Source: Pseudanabaena sp. Chao 1811
GTDB lineage: Bacteria; Cyanobacteriota; Cyanobacteriia; Pseudanabaenales; Pseudanabaenaceae
Assembly: GCF_027942295.1 (NCBI RefSeq)
Contig: NZ_CP101416.1
Coordinates: 2,086,001-2,150,000 of the forward strand
Direction of reading: 5' to 3'
Length of the DNA stretch: 64,000 nucleotides
In this document: in pieces, positions 44,878 to 54,475 of the stretch
Layout of the letters: the number at the start of each line of letters is the position of its first letter
Position numbering within the stretch: the first letter of the stretch is position 1
The notes under the pieces: model-generated
What the model was told of the DNA's origin: nothing
Database searches by the model: none
Seen by the model: the letters and a program-made list of their open reading frames with translations, nothing else
Translations under genes and position numbers: made by a program

Positions 44878-44906
44878 AATAAAAGGGCGCTTTGCGCCCT
44901 TTTATT
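44878..44906. terminator. Hairpin between convergent genes
   Basis: 13-bp stem AATAAAAGGGCGC / GCGCCCTTTTATT with a TTT loop, between yciI and the AI-2E family gene. Confidence 0.8.
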
Positions 44907-45960
44907 CTTCCGAATCAGTTGTAGCAGGACTAGCAAAGTGATTGAAGAGTATTCTGCCCGTGCCTGCGATCGGTGGAGCGATGATTGCGCCGACTACTCC
45001 AAATAGCTCTGCACCGACAATGATGGAAAGTAGAAGTTCAAAGGGATCGAGGTTGAGATAGGGGGCGACGAGCCACGGTTGGAGAATAAAAGCTTCAATC
45101 TGTTGCAGACTAAAGCAGATAAAAAGAGCGATCGCCCCTCGATTAAAATCTACACCCCATGCAGCAATAAACATCGCACCTAGGGCAACTAAACCACCGA
45201 TATAGGGCACAAGATTAGCGATCGCTACTAATAACCCTAATGCTCCTGAATAGGGAATGCCAAATAGAGAGAGGGTTAAGTAAGTACAGAATCCCAACAA
45301 AGTCGAAGTACCGATGCGACCGACCACATAGGCTCCCAGACATCGGGTAATGGGTGGAATCAGAAATTCGATTTCATGGCGAACTCTTTTAGAAAAAGGG
45401 CTTAAACATCGCCGCATTAAACTACTGGAATTGATCACCATATAGGCAGTAATCAAGAGACTTAAAATGCCCACACCGATCGCATTAAAAATTTGGAGAG
45501 TAAACCCAAAGGTCTGGCTCACAATTTCCTTACCAAAATTTTGAGCTTGATCTATGAGTGGTTGAGTTTGGAGAATGCGATTGAGCTGTTCTTGACTGAG
45601 ATTGAATAGTCCTCCTTTGGGAAGTTGAATTTGCTCTAGTAGATTGGGAAGCTTAATAAAAAATTGACCAAGTTCTAAAATAATCTGCGGTGCTGGGGCG
45701 ATCGCTAAGACCACGATGATTAATAAAACTAGATAAAGTAATACAACTGCCCAGACTCGATTTAAACCAATGCGCCAGTTGCGAATATTGATCCGCACGC
45801 TGGTAATCTTTTCAATAATGGGGGAAATTGCTCCAGCTAAAAATAAGCTGGTCAGTAATAATTGCAAAGTCTGACGCAAGCGAAAGGCAAGATAAATCGC
45901 GATCGCTGCAATTAAAAAGCGTTTGAGGTATTTGCTAAAGATAGTTTTGCCATCTAACAC
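44902..45960 (-). CDS. AI-2E family membrane transporter
   Basis: 352 residues with about eight hydrophobic spans. The central PIGG-like stretch AIANLVPYIGGLVALGAMF and the N-terminal FLAGAISPIIEKI place it in the AI-2E (TqsA/YdiK-like) family. Such proteins export autoinducer-2 or other small molecules; no substrate can be inferred here. A single gene read towards yciI, sharing a terminator. Confidence 0.85.
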   Translation of the reverse strand: MLDGKTIFSKYLKRFLIAAIAIYLAFRLRQTLQLLLTSLFLAGAISPIIEKITSVRINIRNWRIGLNRVWAVVLLYLVLLIIVVLAIAPAPQIILELGQFFIKLPNLLEQIQLPKGGLFNLSQEQLNRILQTQPLIDQAQNFGKEIVSQTFGFTLQIFNAIGVGILSLLITAYMVINSSSLMRRCLSPFSKRVRHEIEFLIPPITRCLGAYVVGRIGTSTLLGFCTYLTLSLFGIPYSGALGLLVAIANLVPYIGGLVALGAMFIAAWGVDFNRGAIALFICFSLQQIEAFILQPWLVAPYLNLDPFELLLSIIVGAELFGVVGAIIAPPIAGTGRILFNHFASPATTDSEE

Positions 45961-46074
45961 AATTATGCTTCTATCTTAGGATTTTGATCTTTGTCTGATT
46001 TACATTACTTGGTCGTCAGGTAAATCACAATATTTTTATTAAAAATTTTGTTTTGCAATATTTTCAATAAAAAC

Positions 46075-46133
46075 ATAAAGCCCCAAAAGCGGTGGCGCAC
46101 GCTGCGCGTGCGCCACCGCTTTTGGGGCTTTAT
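46075..46133. repeat. 28-bp GC-rich palindrome upstream of the ABC permease
   Basis: Perfect 28-bp stem with a TGC loop, starting ATAAAGCCCC and centred on CGCACGC/GCGTGCG. Not next to a gene end except that it lies between two divergent genes; it belongs to the dispersed palindromes of the region. Confidence 0.75.
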
Positions 46134-46218
46134 TAGGTAAAATGCAACCTGTTATGACTGGAAAGCTGATCCTACTTTTACAATTACTATACAAGTAATC
46201 AATCACTGCAAAGCTCAC

Positions 46219-46998
46219 ATGAACTATGGGTATGAAGCGATCGCGATCGGGCGACGTATTTTATTAGAACTATTTCGGACATACCGCACCTTGCTCCTGT
46301 GGGTAATCTTCCCCATTTCGATGCTCTTGCTCAATGGCTTTGTCTTGGCGGAAGGCTCAAAAATTACAACTGCCGAATCTTTCAAACTGGCTGCTCCTGC
46401 CTCATTAATTGGCTCAGCCCTATTTTTTAGCTGTCTCGGCGGCACGATGTCCACCATTGTCGCTGAGCGGGAAAGTCTGACCATTAAACGTTTATTAATT
46501 TCCCCAATTAACGGAATTTCTTATTTCTTAGGTATTTTCTTTGCCTATGCCGCGATTGGCGTGGGGCAAACCCTGATTATCTATACCGTAGCTGCCTTTT
46601 GGGAAGTGCGCTTTAGTGGATCGATCGCGGTGGGAGCCTTAGTGATCTTGGCGAGCATTGGTTCCTATGTGGGAATGGGATTTGTCCTTGCCACTAAATT
46701 TGCGCGTAAGGTCGAAGATGTGAATTCGCTAGTGGCAGGTTTTGGCGTACCGCTATTGATGTTAGGTGGTGCGTTTTTCCCTACCACCTTTTTATCGAAG
46801 GATTTACTGTTAATCACCCAATTCAATCCTGTCTATCACATGAGCGAAGCTTTTACAGCCCTCTCAACCGATAGCAAATCTTTAACCAGTACAGACATGC
46901 TGATCCACTTGCGATTTTTAGTAGGATTTTTTATTGTGGCGATCGCCTCAGGATGGCTTGCCTATAAACGGATGTTACGAAAAGAAAGTCATTTATAA
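46219..46998 (+). CDS. ABC-2 type transporter permease
   Basis: 259 residues with six predicted hydrophobic spans and a linker typical of ABC-2 permeases (AERESLTIKRLLISPINGISYFLG; NPVYHMSEAF). There is no ATPase gene beside it, so its partner must be encoded elsewhere. It may export a lipid, polysaccharide or drug. It ends just before a terminator and the proline iminopeptidase gene. Confidence 0.8.
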   Translation: MNYGYEAIAIGRRILLELFRTYRTLLLWVIFPISMLLLNGFVLAEGSKITTAESFKLAAPASLIGSALFFSCLGGTMSTIVAERESLTIKRLLISPINGISYFLGIFFAYAAIGVGQTLIIYTVAAFWEVRFSGSIAVGALVILASIGSYVGMGFVLATKFARKVEDVNSLVAGFGVPLLMLGGAFFPTTFLSKDLLLITQFNPVYHMSEAFTALSTDSKSLTSTDMLIHLRFLVGFFIVAIASGWLAYKRMLRKESHL

Positions 46999-47005
46999 GA
47001 AATAT

Positions 47006-47044
47006 AAAGAAAGAAAGGGTCGCTTTGCGACCCTTTCTTTCTTT
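47006..47044. terminator. Hairpin after the ABC permease
   Basis: 18-bp perfect stem AAAGAAAGAAAGGGTCGC / GCGACCCTTTCTTTCTTT with a TTT loop. Confidence 0.8.
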
Positions 47045-47098
47045 TGGCGCTATATTTAGCATTTCCATAATTTACCGAGCTATAAATTCTTGCTTTCT

Positions 47099-48073
47099 AT
47101 GCGCGAACTATATCCAGCGATCGAGCCATATCACCAAGGATTCCTCCAAGTCTCAGATTTACACACAATTTATTTTGAAGAATCAGGCAATCCTCAAGGT
47201 CAACCCGTCGTAATTTTGCATGGCGGACCTGGAGGTGGTAGTCAACCGATTTATCGACAGTATTTTGATGCTAATTGGTGGCGAATTGTCCAATTTGATC
47301 AACGTGGCTGTGGTCAAAGTACACCCCATGCAGAACTTCGTGAAAACACCACATGGCATTTGGTGGAGGATATTGAAACTTTACGGAAATATCTGAACAT
47401 CGATCGCTGGACTGTGTCAGGAGGCAGTTGGGGCAGTACCCTTGCGCTTTCCTATAGCCAAACCTATCCCGAATATTGCAAGGCTCTAATTTTGAGGGGT
47501 ATCTTTCTGCTGCGAAAAAAAGAACTGGATTGGTTTTATCAAGAGGGAGCTAGTTACTTTTTCCCAGATGCTTGGGAAGAATACCTGCAACCGATCCCTA
47601 TCGATGAACGTGACGATATGATTTCCGCTTACTATCGTCGTCTTACCAGTGATGACCAACAAGTGCGATCACAAGCTGCCCGTGCTTGGTCAATTTGGGA
47701 GGCAAGCACTAGTAAGTTGATTCCTGACGCATCATTAATTGAGCGCTTTGGGACAGAAGATTTTGCTGATGCCTTTTCCCGACTTGAGTGCCATTATTTT
47801 ATGAATAAAGGCTTTTTCACATCTGAACAGCAGCTATTGCAAAACATTGATCGCATTCGCCATATTCCAACGGTGATTGTCCAAGGTCGTTATGACGTAG
47901 TGTGCCCCATGTTTACGGCTTGGGAATTACATCAAGCTTTTCCCGAAGCAGAATTTGTAATTGTTCCTGATGCGGGACACTCCATGACTGAGGTGGGTAT
48001 CAGGAGTGCATTGATCGAGGCTGGTGATCGTATGTCAGACGGTAAATCCAGACAAAGTAGCGCTAAATCATAA
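47099..48073 (+). CDS. pip: Proline iminopeptidase
   Basis: About 324 residues from ATG 47099 (a TTG start 9 nt upstream is possible). Alpha/beta hydrolase with oxyanion motif HGGPGGGS and nucleophile Ser in GGSWGSTLAL, WWRIVQFDQRGCGQS, and a C-terminal DAGHSM with the catalytic His. It removes N-terminal proline from peptides. Cytoplasmic, no signal peptide. Confidence 0.9.
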   Translation: MRELYPAIEPYHQGFLQVSDLHTIYFEESGNPQGQPVVILHGGPGGGSQPIYRQYFDANWWRIVQFDQRGCGQSTPHAELRENTTWHLVEDIETLRKYLNIDRWTVSGGSWGSTLALSYSQTYPEYCKALILRGIFLLRKKELDWFYQEGASYFFPDAWEEYLQPIPIDERDDMISAYYRRLTSDDQQVRSQAARAWSIWEASTSKLIPDASLIERFGTEDFADAFSRLECHYFMNKGFFTSEQQLLQNIDRIRHIPTVIVQGRYDVVCPMFTAWELHQAFPEAEFVIVPDAGHSMTEVGIRSALIEAGDRMSDGKSRQSSAKS

Positions 48074-48227
48074 CTCTAAATCAAATTTACGTTATAGTTA
48101 CGCAGACATTTATGTAATGCTGTCAAACCTTGACTTAAAGGTTTAGGAATCAAACTCGATCGCCGTGGTAAGCCACTCGACACAACCTGATACGTAGCTA
48201 GTTGTAACAGGTACGGAAGAATAACTA

Positions 48228-49532
48228 ATGAGTAAAATAATGGCAGGTAAAAAGCGCTTAAAAACTAGCATTAGTATAATTACTCAGTTTTATCCACCTG
48301 ATTATGCAGCGACTGGACAATTTATATATGACTTAGCTACTGCGCTAGTGCAAGAGGGCTTTGATGTCAGTGTGTTTACGGGAATGCCAGGATACGCCTT
48401 TAGACAAATGGATGTAGAACACCAAGAGCAGATTAATGGTGTATTTGTAAGGCGGACTGGTTCGATCCATCTGATGTCTAAGCGTATTCGCAATAAAGTT
48501 GTTAGTAGTGTGTTGTTCCTCCTCCGATGTGTAATTAAATTTCGGCGTAAAAGTATACGCGGTTCGCATTTAGTTTTAACTTCAGCTCCACCGTTTTTGG
48601 GATTAATTGGTTGGTTTTATAACAAGATTTTTGGGCATACCTATAGCTGCATTATTTATGATGTTTATCCTGAAGTAGCTGTGCGCTTGCGGGTCGTTGC
48701 TCCCGATCATTGGATCATCAAATTTTGGGAATTTGTAAATCTTAAGGTTTGGGAGAGGGCGGAATCTTTAATTGTGTTAAGTGAGCCAATGAAGCAGCTC
48801 TTAGTCAAAAAAAACAAATATTTGGCTGACAAAATTCATGTGATTCATAGCTGGGCAGATCCTAAATTTATTCGTCCCCTTGCTAAGTCGGAGAATTGGT
48901 TTGCTCGACAATATGGACTAACTGATTGTTTTGTAGTGCTGTACTCAGGCAACTTAGGGCGCTGTCATGATAGTCGGACAATTCTCAAATGTATGCAGTT
49001 GCTGAGCGATCGCCCTGATATTAAATTTTTGTTCATAGGCAATGGTGTTGGCTCACAGGTTGTGGCTAAAGCGATCGCCGCAGGTGAACTGCCAAATGTG
49101 CTGCAATTGCCTTACCAAGATCGGGAAGTTCTGCCCTTTTCTCTTACAGCCTGTGATCTCTCTTTAGTAAGCATTTTGCCGAATGTTGGTGACACGATCG
49201 CCCCATCGAAAATCTATGGCATCTTAGCGGCGGAGCGACCCGTTGCCGTAATCTGTCCTCCCAATAACTATTTACGTGAAATGGTGGATCAAGGAGACTG
49301 TGGCAGTTACTTTGATAATGGTGATGCACAGGGTTTGGCGGATTACATTTGTTGGCTAGCGGCAAATCCCCAGATTCAAGAAAGACTTGGCAAAAATGCC
49401 CGTAGATTTCTGGAGCTTTATTACACGATTGATCAAGCTATCCCTAGATATATTGAAGCTCTGGGGCTAAAAAAGCATTATGAGACTGGAAATACCCGAC
49501 CACAATCTCCTCAATCTCCTATTTGCCATTAA
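48228..49532 (+). CDS. Glycosyltransferase family 4 protein
   Basis: 434 residues. GT-B fold: N-terminal glycine-rich segment DYAATGQFIYDLA and C-terminal nucleotide-sugar part (VLYSGNLGRCHDSRTI; IAPSKIYGILAAERPVAVI). It transfers a sugar from a nucleotide donor to an unknown acceptor, likely for envelope or exopolysaccharide synthesis. It is separated by 154 nt from the iminopeptidase gene, with no sign of coupling. The C-terminal tail (PQSPQSPICH) runs into the neighbouring repeat, so the natural end may be affected by it. Confidence 0.85.
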   Translation: MSKIMAGKKRLKTSISIITQFYPPDYAATGQFIYDLATALVQEGFDVSVFTGMPGYAFRQMDVEHQEQINGVFVRRTGSIHLMSKRIRNKVVSSVLFLLRCVIKFRRKSIRGSHLVLTSAPPFLGLIGWFYNKIFGHTYSCIIYDVYPEVAVRLRVVAPDHWIIKFWEFVNLKVWERAESLIVLSEPMKQLLVKKNKYLADKIHVIHSWADPKFIRPLAKSENWFARQYGLTDCFVVLYSGNLGRCHDSRTILKCMQLLSDRPDIKFLFIGNGVGSQVVAKAIAAGELPNVLQLPYQDREVLPFSLTACDLSLVSILPNVGDTIAPSKIYGILAAERPVAVICPPNNYLREMVDQGDCGSYFDNGDAQGLADYICWLAANPQIQERLGKNARRFLELYYTIDQAIPRYIEALGLKKHYETGNTRPQSPQSPICH

Positions 49533-49880
49533 CGTTAGTTCGGGTTAAGCTGGCAAATTTTAAACACCCAAAAGTAAAAGCCTTGCTACGCAAGGCTTTT
49601 ACTTTTGGGTGTTGAGAGAGGGTTTGCGTAGCAAACCCTCTCTCACTCTCAATACCAGTTTCAAATTATCTCGAACTCACGTTTCATTAACGTCAGTTCG
49701 ACAAAAGTACAAAATGGTCGGTCATATATCATGTTTGTCATTAACGTCAGTTCGACGAAGGCGGAAAATGGTAAAAATCGCTAAGTGATTTTTACCATTT
49801 TCCGCCATTTGCGCGCCGCGAAGCGCCGCGCAAATGCGTTACGAACTCACGTGTCATTAAGGTCTATGGACGTTATCAGT
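49533..49880. repeat. Composite of palindromic repeats with AACGTCAGTTCG termini
   Basis: Two elements in tandem. The first (about 49533-49690) starts AACGTTAGTTCG and includes the palindrome AAAGTAAAAGCC...GGCTTTTACTTT and GAGAGAGGGTTTGCGTAGCAAA. The second (about 49741-49859) starts AACGTCAGTTCG, carries the hairpin 49760-49805 (AAAATGGTAAAAATCGC / GTGATTTTTACCATTTT, one G.T) and a GC-rich hairpin (49806-49840). Both end in CGAACTCACG. They have relatives at 26942-27114, 17233 and 57086. The end of the glycosyltransferase gene touches the first element. Confidence 0.8.
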
Positions 49881-49890
49881 GTCATTGCCT

Positions 49891-50310
49891 TTAGGTTATA
49901 AAAGCTTGCTCTATATAGGTCTGTAAGCAAAATTCTGATAGGACTTGAGGCTGTTGCTTGTTGAGATCCTGTGACATCTGGTAACTGCGATCGCGATTGA
50001 TGCGGCGTACTAGAGCAACATCAAACCGACAAGCCAATGTCGCTAGCTCTGGATGTTGACATAAAAATAGCGAGGCAGCTTGAATCAGTTTGGTTTGTTT
50101 TTGCGGTGTAATTGCCAAAATGCCATCACCATCCCAGTTGCGATCGCTACGAGTTTTAACCTCAACAAAGATTAACCATTGGCGATCGCAAGCGATCAAA
50201 TCTAATTCTCCCCACCGACACCGCCATTGCGTCGCTAAGATTTCCCAACCCTGCGCTTGCAAAAGTTGTGCCACCAACATTTCCCCGCGATCGCCTACTT
50301 TCTTGGTCAT
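49891..50310 (-). CDS. YraN-family (UPF0102) putative endonuclease
   Basis: 139 residues. [35 protein letters not shown] and [11 protein letters not shown] match the small YraN/UPF0102 fold, related to Holliday-junction resolvases; function unproved. It sits on the opposite strand to the neighbouring genes with the repeat block behind its stop. Confidence 0.88.
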   Translation of the reverse strand: MTKKVGDRGEMLVAQLLQAQGWEILATQWRCRWGELDLIACDRQWLIFVEVKTRSDRNWDGDGILAITPQKQTKLIQAASLFLCQHPELATLACRFDVALVRRINRDRSYQMSQDLNKQQPQVLSEFCLQTYIEQAFIT

Positions 50311-50434
50311 AGGTCTTTCCCTAACAGAAATTGATGGTATGCAGCTACCGTATCAAGAAAGTACAGGTGGAACTGAGTAGTGCTTTTACTTTCGCCCGCT
50401 TGTGATAGTCTCAATAACATACAGAATTAAGATT

Positions 50435-50938
50435 ATGAAAATCACAGATTTTAGCTTACGCAATTTTATCTTCAAAGCCATCAATTTATTGTTGTGCTTA
50501 GCTCTGATCGTAATTGGGGCTAAACCTGTTGCGGCAGATGTATACGTAAAAGCCTTTCTCGAAGGAGCTGATTTTTCTGGGCGATCGCTTCAAGGCTATC
50601 AATTCAACGAATCCGATCTACGGAATGCCTCCTTTGTCAATGCTGATGCCCAAGGAGTTAGTTTCTTCGCTGCCAATATGAAAGAGGCAAACTTGACAGG
50701 AGCAAATCTAAGCAATAGCACTCTTGATAATGCGCGGCTTGACAAAGCAGACTTAACTAACGTGGTTTTAGAGGGTTCCTTTGCCTATGGCACTTCTTTT
50801 AATAACGTGATTATAGATGGTGCTGATTTTACTGATGTAGATTTAAGACCACCAATTCGCAAAAAGCTGTGTCAATTTGCTAAGGGTCAAAACCCTAAAA
50901 CTGGCAGACTAACTCGTGAAACCCTTGAATGTAACTAG
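50435..50938 (+). CDS. Secreted pentapeptide-repeat protein (probably thylakoid lumen)
   Basis: 167 residues from ATG 50435; an in-frame GTG 33 nt upstream is less likely. A signal peptide (about 1-34, ending PVAADVY) is followed by pentapeptide repeats A(D/N)LXX at about 50-140 (ADFSG, ANLTG, ANLSN, ADLTN) and a Cys-containing tail (KLCQFAKGQN; ETLECN). The two cysteines may form a disulfide in an oxidising compartment. Such proteins are found in the lumen; function unknown. Confidence 0.8.
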   Translation: MKITDFSLRNFIFKAINLLLCLALIVIGAKPVAADVYVKAFLEGADFSGRSLQGYQFNESDLRNASFVNADAQGVSFFAANMKEANLTGANLSNSTLDNARLDKADLTNVVLEGSFAYGTSFNNVIIDGADFTDVDLRPPIRKKLCQFAKGQNPKTGRLTRETLECN

Positions 50939-51373
50939 ACCTATTGCGCTCTTCATCGATAGAACTACGATATTTGTATTAAAAGTACTGGTAAGTCGTA
51001 ATTTTAATACAAATATTGGTTGTGGTTTCAGTCCAAAGCGTTGTAATAGTTAAGTTACTATTGTGTCTGACACATCAATTTTTAACGATTTAAAAATTAT
51101 GAAAAGGCAAAACAAACTTAGTAATAATCTTTGCAGTTTTCTTTTGATAGATAATGTGGATTATGGCTAATCTATCAAAATTAAAATTAAGATTTTACTT
51201 GTATTAATTTATTCTATTTTAGAGGTTATGATGCTCTGTGTGCATAGCGTCACAATTTTTGAAAATAGCCTGTAGTGAATGATTTGACTATTCAAAATAC
51301 AGAAGATTCGTGTTGCTAGTAGAAGATTCGTGTTGCTAGTATTTGTTCTGAGAATCGCTCTGCCTATCAGTAT
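50939..51373. other. AT-rich gap with hairpin and a 20-bp tandem duplication
   Basis: 435 bases. A 15-bp hairpin lies at 50970-51016 (ATATTTGTATTAAAA / TTTTAATACAAATAT) behind the pentapeptide gene. A direct repeat of AGAAGATTCGTGTTGCTAGT occurs at 51301-51320 and 51321-51340 just before the WD40 gene. No supported reading frame. The WD40 gene promoter should lie here. Confidence 0.7.
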
Positions 51374-54300
51374 ATGCAGTTAAATGAAACTTCCAATGAC
51401 CTATCAAGTGGCAGATTGCTTCAAAGAAGCTTATTGCCACAGAGCTTGCCTTCTTATCCTGGGCTAGATATTGCTGCGGAAGTTTGGACAGCAGTAGATC
51501 TTGGTGGGGACTATTACCAATTCTTAGAGCAATCAGGGACATTGGCAGTAGCGATCGCTGATTCTTCAGGTAAATCCGTTGCAGGCGCGATTCATGCCGC
51601 TTTGTTTAAAGGTCAGCTTGATGCCTATGCGCAGCAGGGTAGGTTACAAAATCCTGCGTCAATGCTGAATTCTTTAAATCAACTACTCTGTAAAAGTGGG
51701 ACTGATGATGCGATCGCCTTTTGTTATGGAGCGATCGATCTGCTCACCTATGACCTGCATTTAGGGAATGCGGGTATTCCAGGTCCTTTGATTTATCGGG
51801 CGGAAACTAATACTTGCGAAGAAGTCGTTAATCCTGCGATCGCCCTTGGTCGTTTTGACAGTGCTACTTACAGAGCCACAGCTCGGGCGCTGCATGAAGG
51901 CGATATTGCAATCTTTTTCAGTGATGGGCTATTTGAAGCCACTAATGAGCAGGGCGAAGAATTTGGCAGATCGAAGGGGCAAATGATCTCGCCACTGCGT
52001 CAAACGGTTATTAAACTAGCACAACGACCAGCGATCGAGATCTTACATGGCTTAAAAAAAGCACTGGATGTATTTTCAGGGCTAGATATTCCTGAAGACG
52101 ATGTTTCGATCGTAGTGATCAAACTCAAGCAAAAGGTACATTTTTCGGAGCTGCGTAACTGCCCATATCTGGAAGCATTGCAGGCATGGGAGCGATCTGA
52201 AGAAACGGATGAGTCAGCTCTATTGCGGGGTACACGTTTAGCTGAGGCACTGGCTTGGGCAGAGGGGCAGACTGATCTATCGCGCATTGATCGTAATTTT
52301 TTAGAAGCATCGGCGAGGATTAATGAACGCGAGCAATTGATGGCAGCCCGTGCCGCCGATGCTGATCGTCTTGAAAAGCTGAGTCAAGAACTCGAAAAAA
52401 GCCTTGATGCCGAACGTCGCCAGCGTGTAATTGCGGAGATGGGCGAGATCAATGAAAAAATTGTGGCGCTAACCATTTCTTCGGAAGCCCTCTATTTATC
52501 TAACAATCATATTGAAGCGATGATTGCAGGCGTAATTGGTGGTGTCCAGCTAAAACGCCTAACTACTCAAGTTGATGCCAGTACTCTCGACAATCTCCGT
52601 GCTAATACCCAAATTCGAGCGATCACAGCTTTAGAGCAAGTTGTCTATGGAACCCATGAATATAATCGTCTCGAAGGACATGGATTCTGGGTTAACAAAG
52701 TTTGCTATTCTCGCGATGGTAAGTTTATTGCCTCTGCAAGTAGCGATCGCACGATCAAAATCTGGAATATTTCAGGAATTTTGCTCCAAACATTAGTGGG
52801 GCATACGAACTGGGTCACTAGTGTTGCCTTTAGCCCCGATGGAAATCTACTAGTTTCAGGTAGTCGGGACAATATGGTCAAAATTTGGCAACGTAATGCC
52901 GAAACAGGGGATTTTGAACCACAACCGATCGCTACTTTGCGGGGGCATGAAGGCCCTGTGTTGGATGTCTGCTTTAGTAATGATGGCGAAATGATTGCCT
53001 CAGCTAGTGAAGATACGACGATTAGGCTGTGGAAAAGTGATGGCACGGTGATTCGGACTTTGCGTGGTGGTCATGATCGCTGGGTAACTTGCGTTGCTTT
53101 TCACCCCAACAGTAAGTCCCTCGTGTCAGGAAGCGCCGATCGCAATCTGATTATTTGGAATATACAGGGTGTACCGATCAGGCATTTACGGGGACATGAT
53201 AGCTTTGTCGAAAGTGTTGCCTACGCCCCTAACGGTCTTGCGATTGTTTCTGGAAGTCGCGATCGCACTGTCAAAATGTGGGGTTCCGATGGCATTTTAC
53301 TTAAAAGTTTTTATGGACATTCCGACAAGGTATGGAGTGTCGCTTTTAGTAATGACAATCACACCATTGCTTCTAGTGGCTTTGATCGCACTATCCGTGT
53401 CTGGGATATTGAGCAAGGCTTAATATCGACATTTCAAGGACATGGGGATGTCGTGCATAGTATTGCCTTTAGTCCTGACGGAAAAACTCTTGCTTCTGCC
53501 AGCAGAGACACCACGGTCAAGCTTTGGGTAATTCGTGGTACACCCTTAAGAACCTTGATGGGACATACAGATGAAGTTTCTTGCGTTGTCGTTAGCCCCA
53601 ACTCCAAATTCCTCGCCTCTGCTTGTAAAGATAAAACAGTTAATCTGTGGAATGCTAATGGCACATTAGAGGCAGTACTTGAAGGTCATAACGACAAAGT
53701 CAACTGTGTGACCTTTAGCCCAGACAGTTCCACCATTCTCACCGCAGGAGCGGATGCCTGCATTAAAATTTGGCACACCGATGGAACCCTAATTGATACA
53801 CTTAGTGCCCACCGAGCCGAAATTTATAGTGTGGTCTATCGTTGTGATGGACAAGTTTTTGCATCCTGTAGTGCCGATGGTACAGTCAGAGTCTGGAGTG
53901 CTGATGGTAAATGGTTACAAACTCTTACTGGTCACTCAGGTGAGGTCTATAGTATTGACTTTAGTCCCGACGGCAGTATGCTTGCTTCCGCCAGCAAAGA
54001 TAAATTGATTAACCTCTGGAGTTGGGATGGTACTCTCCTGAAAACCCTAGATGGGCATAGTGCTGAAGTCTATACAGTTTCCTTTAACCCCAATGGCAAA
54101 ATGCTGGCTAGTGGCAGTATGGATCAGAGTGTAAAACTATGGAGCATTGAAGGAGAATTAATTAAAACTCTAAATGGACATAGCGCGGAAGTAACCAGCA
54201 TATGTTTTAGCCCCGATGGTAAGTCGATAGTCTCTGCTAGTGAAGATTCTACAATCCAGTTTTGGAGTGGAGATGGGACACTCTTACGCACCTTTAATGG

Positions 54301-54475
54301 TCATCAAGGACGGGTCAGGAGTGTTTGCTTTAGCCCCAATGGCAAAATCTTAGTATCAACTGGTGAAGATCGGAAAATCATTATGTGGAATCTTGATCTG
54401 GAAAACCTATTAATGCGAGGCTGCCAATGGTTACAAGAATATCTAAGAACAAATATAAATGAGACTGTCAAGTAA
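51374..54475 (+). CDS. SpoIIE-type PP2C phosphatase fused to 14 WD40 repeats, 3' end interrupted by IS256
   Basis: 1033 residues as read now. N-terminal SpoIIE/RsbU-type phosphatase at about 15-250 with DLGGDYYQF, AIADSSGKSVAG (metal Asp), FFSDGLFEATN and DDVSIVVI. A linker with ALLRGTRLAEALAWAEGQ and a long helix (about 265-425) is the kind found before WD40 arrays in cyanobacteria. Fourteen WD40 repeats (about 428-1010) have the regular GH...W(D/N) pattern, enough for two seven-bladed propellers. The last four residues (ETVK) and the stop are IS256 sequence: the gene was cut at codon 1029. The lost 26 codons lie at 55796-55876. A phosphatase that is regulated by, or assembled on, the propellers is inferred. 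Confidence 0.88.
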   Translation: MQLNETSNDLSSGRLLQRSLLPQSLPSYPGLDIAAEVWTAVDLGGDYYQFLEQSGTLAVAIADSSGKSVAGAIHAALFKGQLDAYAQQGRLQNPASMLNSLNQLLCKSGTDDAIAFCYGAIDLLTYDLHLGNAGIPGPLIYRAETNTCEEVVNPAIALGRFDSATYRATARALHEGDIAIFFSDGLFEATNEQGEEFGRSKGQMISPLRQTVIKLAQRPAIEILHGLKKALDVFSGLDIPEDDVSIVVIKLKQKVHFSELRNCPYLEALQAWERSEETDESALLRGTRLAEALAWAEGQTDLSRIDRNFLEASARINEREQLMAARAADADRLEKLSQELEKSLDAERRQRVIAEMGEINEKIVALTISSEALYLSNNHIEAMIAGVIGGVQLKRLTTQVDASTLDNLRANTQIRAITALEQVVYGTHEYNRLEGHGFWVNKVCYSRDGKFIASASSDRTIKIWNISGILLQTLVGHTNWVTSVAFSPDGNLLVSGSRDNMVKIWQRNAETGDFEPQPIATLRGHEGPVLDVCFSNDGEMIASASEDTTIRLWKSDGTVIRTLRGGHDRWVTCVAFHPNSKSLVSGSADRNLIIWNIQGVPIRHLRGHDSFVESVAYAPNGLAIVSGSRDRTVKMWGSDGILLKSFYGHSDKVWSVAFSNDNHTIASSGFDRTIRVWDIEQGLISTFQGHGDVVHSIAFSPDGKTLASASRDTTVKLWVIRGTPLRTLMGHTDEVSCVVVSPNSKFLASACKDKTVNLWNANGTLEAVLEGHNDKVNCVTFSPDSSTILTAGADACIKIWHTDGTLIDTLSAHRAEIYSVVYRCDGQVFASCSADGTVRVWSADGKWLQTLTGHSGEVYSIDFSPDGSMLASASKDKLINLWSWDGTLLKTLDGHSAEVYTVSFNPNGKMLASGSMDQSVKLWSIEGELIKTLNGHSAEVTSICFSPDGKSIVSASEDSTIQFWSGDGTLLRTFNGHQGRVRSVCFSPNGKILVSTGEDRKIIMWNLDLENLLMRGCQWLQEYLRTNINETVK

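Noticed and set aside
51301-51340. Two 20-bp direct repeats, considered as a CRISPR or iteron
   Set aside because: Only two adjacent copies without spacer, and no cas or rep gene nearby.
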